This document shows positions 5,310 to 5,545 of a stretch of 5,545 bases of DNA, piece by piece. The first letter of the stretch is position 1, and each line of letters begins with the position of its first letter. The stretch covers positions 1 to 5,545 of the forward strand of contig JAFSFK010000113.1 in the NCBI GenBank assembly GCA_017435245.1, read 5' to 3'. The notes beneath the pieces were generated by a model. That model was given only the letters and a program-made list of their open reading frames with translations. It was not told the origin of the DNA and made no database searches. The translations under genes were made by a program, and so were the position numbers. This DNA comes from Oscillospiraceae bacterium. GTDB taxonomy: Bacteria; Bacillota; Clostridia; Oscillospirales; Oscillospiraceae.

Positions 5310-5545
5310 ATGGCGAAGTTTGTACCCCAGGCTGAACTGCCTGTATCTGAGCAGGCCCAGATCCGCCGTGATAAATTGGCGGCACTCCGGGCTGAGGGTC
5401 GGGACCCCTTTGTCCAGACCAAGTTTGATTTTAATGCCGATTCTGCCGCCATCAAGGCTGATTACGAAGGTTATGAGGGCAAGACTGTCCGTGTTGCCGG
5501 CCGACTGATGAGCAAGCGTGGTCAGGGTAAGGTTATGTTCTGCGA
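5310..5545 (+). CDS. lysS: Lysyl-tRNA synthetase, class II, N-terminal part (cut by window end)
   Basis: The first 78 codons of a class II LysRS, the cytoplasmic enzyme that joins lysine to tRNA-Lys using ATP. Family features are SEQAQIRRDKLAALRAEGRDPF (about 13-34, the N-terminal helix seen in bacterial LysS) and the start of the anticodon-binding OB fold, with GKTVRVAGRLMSKRGQGKVMF (about 57-77). The catalytic domain with motifs 1-3 lies beyond the window. The start is ATG 5310, with AAGGAG (5298-5303) 6 nt upstream; this ribosome binding site overlaps the greA TAA stop. With only 10 bp between the genes and no promoter or terminator, greA and lysS should be co-transcribed. greA-lysS pairing is familiar in Firmicutes. 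No T-box leader is present. Confidence 0.93.
   Translation, partial: MAKFVPQAELPVSEQAQIRRDKLAALRAEGRDPFVQTKFDFNADSAAIKADYEGYEGKTVRVAGRLMSKRGQGKVMFC

Noticed and set aside
5299..5310. T-box or other riboswitch controlling lysS
   Set aside because: Only 10 bp separate greA and lysS, and the leader before greA is about 40 nt with no T-box features.
4778..5455. 225-codon minus-strand open frame opposite greA and lysS
   Set aside because: Antisense shadow of two well-recognised genes with conserved motifs on the + strand.

Overview
The window looks like chromosomal housekeeping DNA from a Gram-positive Firmicute, probably a gut-type Clostridia such as the Oscillospirales. The evidence is the strong AAGGAGG-type ribosome binding sites, near-consensus sigma-A promoters (TTGACA/TTGACG, 17 bp, TACAAT/TATAAT), moderately high GC, a secreted coiled-coil M23 hydrolase beside ftsEX, and hairpin-rich intergenic repeats. 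The genus cannot be fixed from the sequence. All confident genes are on the + strand.

Layout: the 3' end of an unrecognised gene (to 98) is followed by a terminator-like hairpin (110-138). A strong promoter (174-202) then drives ftsE (234-920), ftsX (910-1797, overlapping ftsE) and a secreted M23 peptidoglycan hydrolase (1810-3063). After that comes a 164-bp palindromic element with imperfect terminal inverted repeats (3061-3224), whose left end contains the hydrolase stop codon. Next is a structured leader and an S41 carboxyl-terminal processing protease (3314-4471) with its own terminator hairpin (4475-4502). A second, unrelated 137-bp element follows, made of six back-to-back hairpins (4546-4682). 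The stretches 4503-4545 and 4683-4747 show nothing I can interpret. A consensus promoter (4748-4776) precedes greA (4823-5299) and lysS (from 5310, cut by the window end).

How the genes fit together: FtsE and FtsX form an ABC-type transmembrane switch that couples cytoplasmic ATP hydrolysis to cell-wall cleavage outside the membrane. The next gene encodes the expected kind of partner, a secreted coiled-coil protein, here with an apparently intact M23 active site. The S41 protease acts outside the membrane and may process or remove wall enzymes, but that link is inferred from proximity. greA and lysS form a separate unit for transcription and translation.

I see no phage, CRISPR, toxin-antitoxin or defence system, and no clearly new protein system. 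The most unusual content is the two structured repeats on either side of the protease gene.
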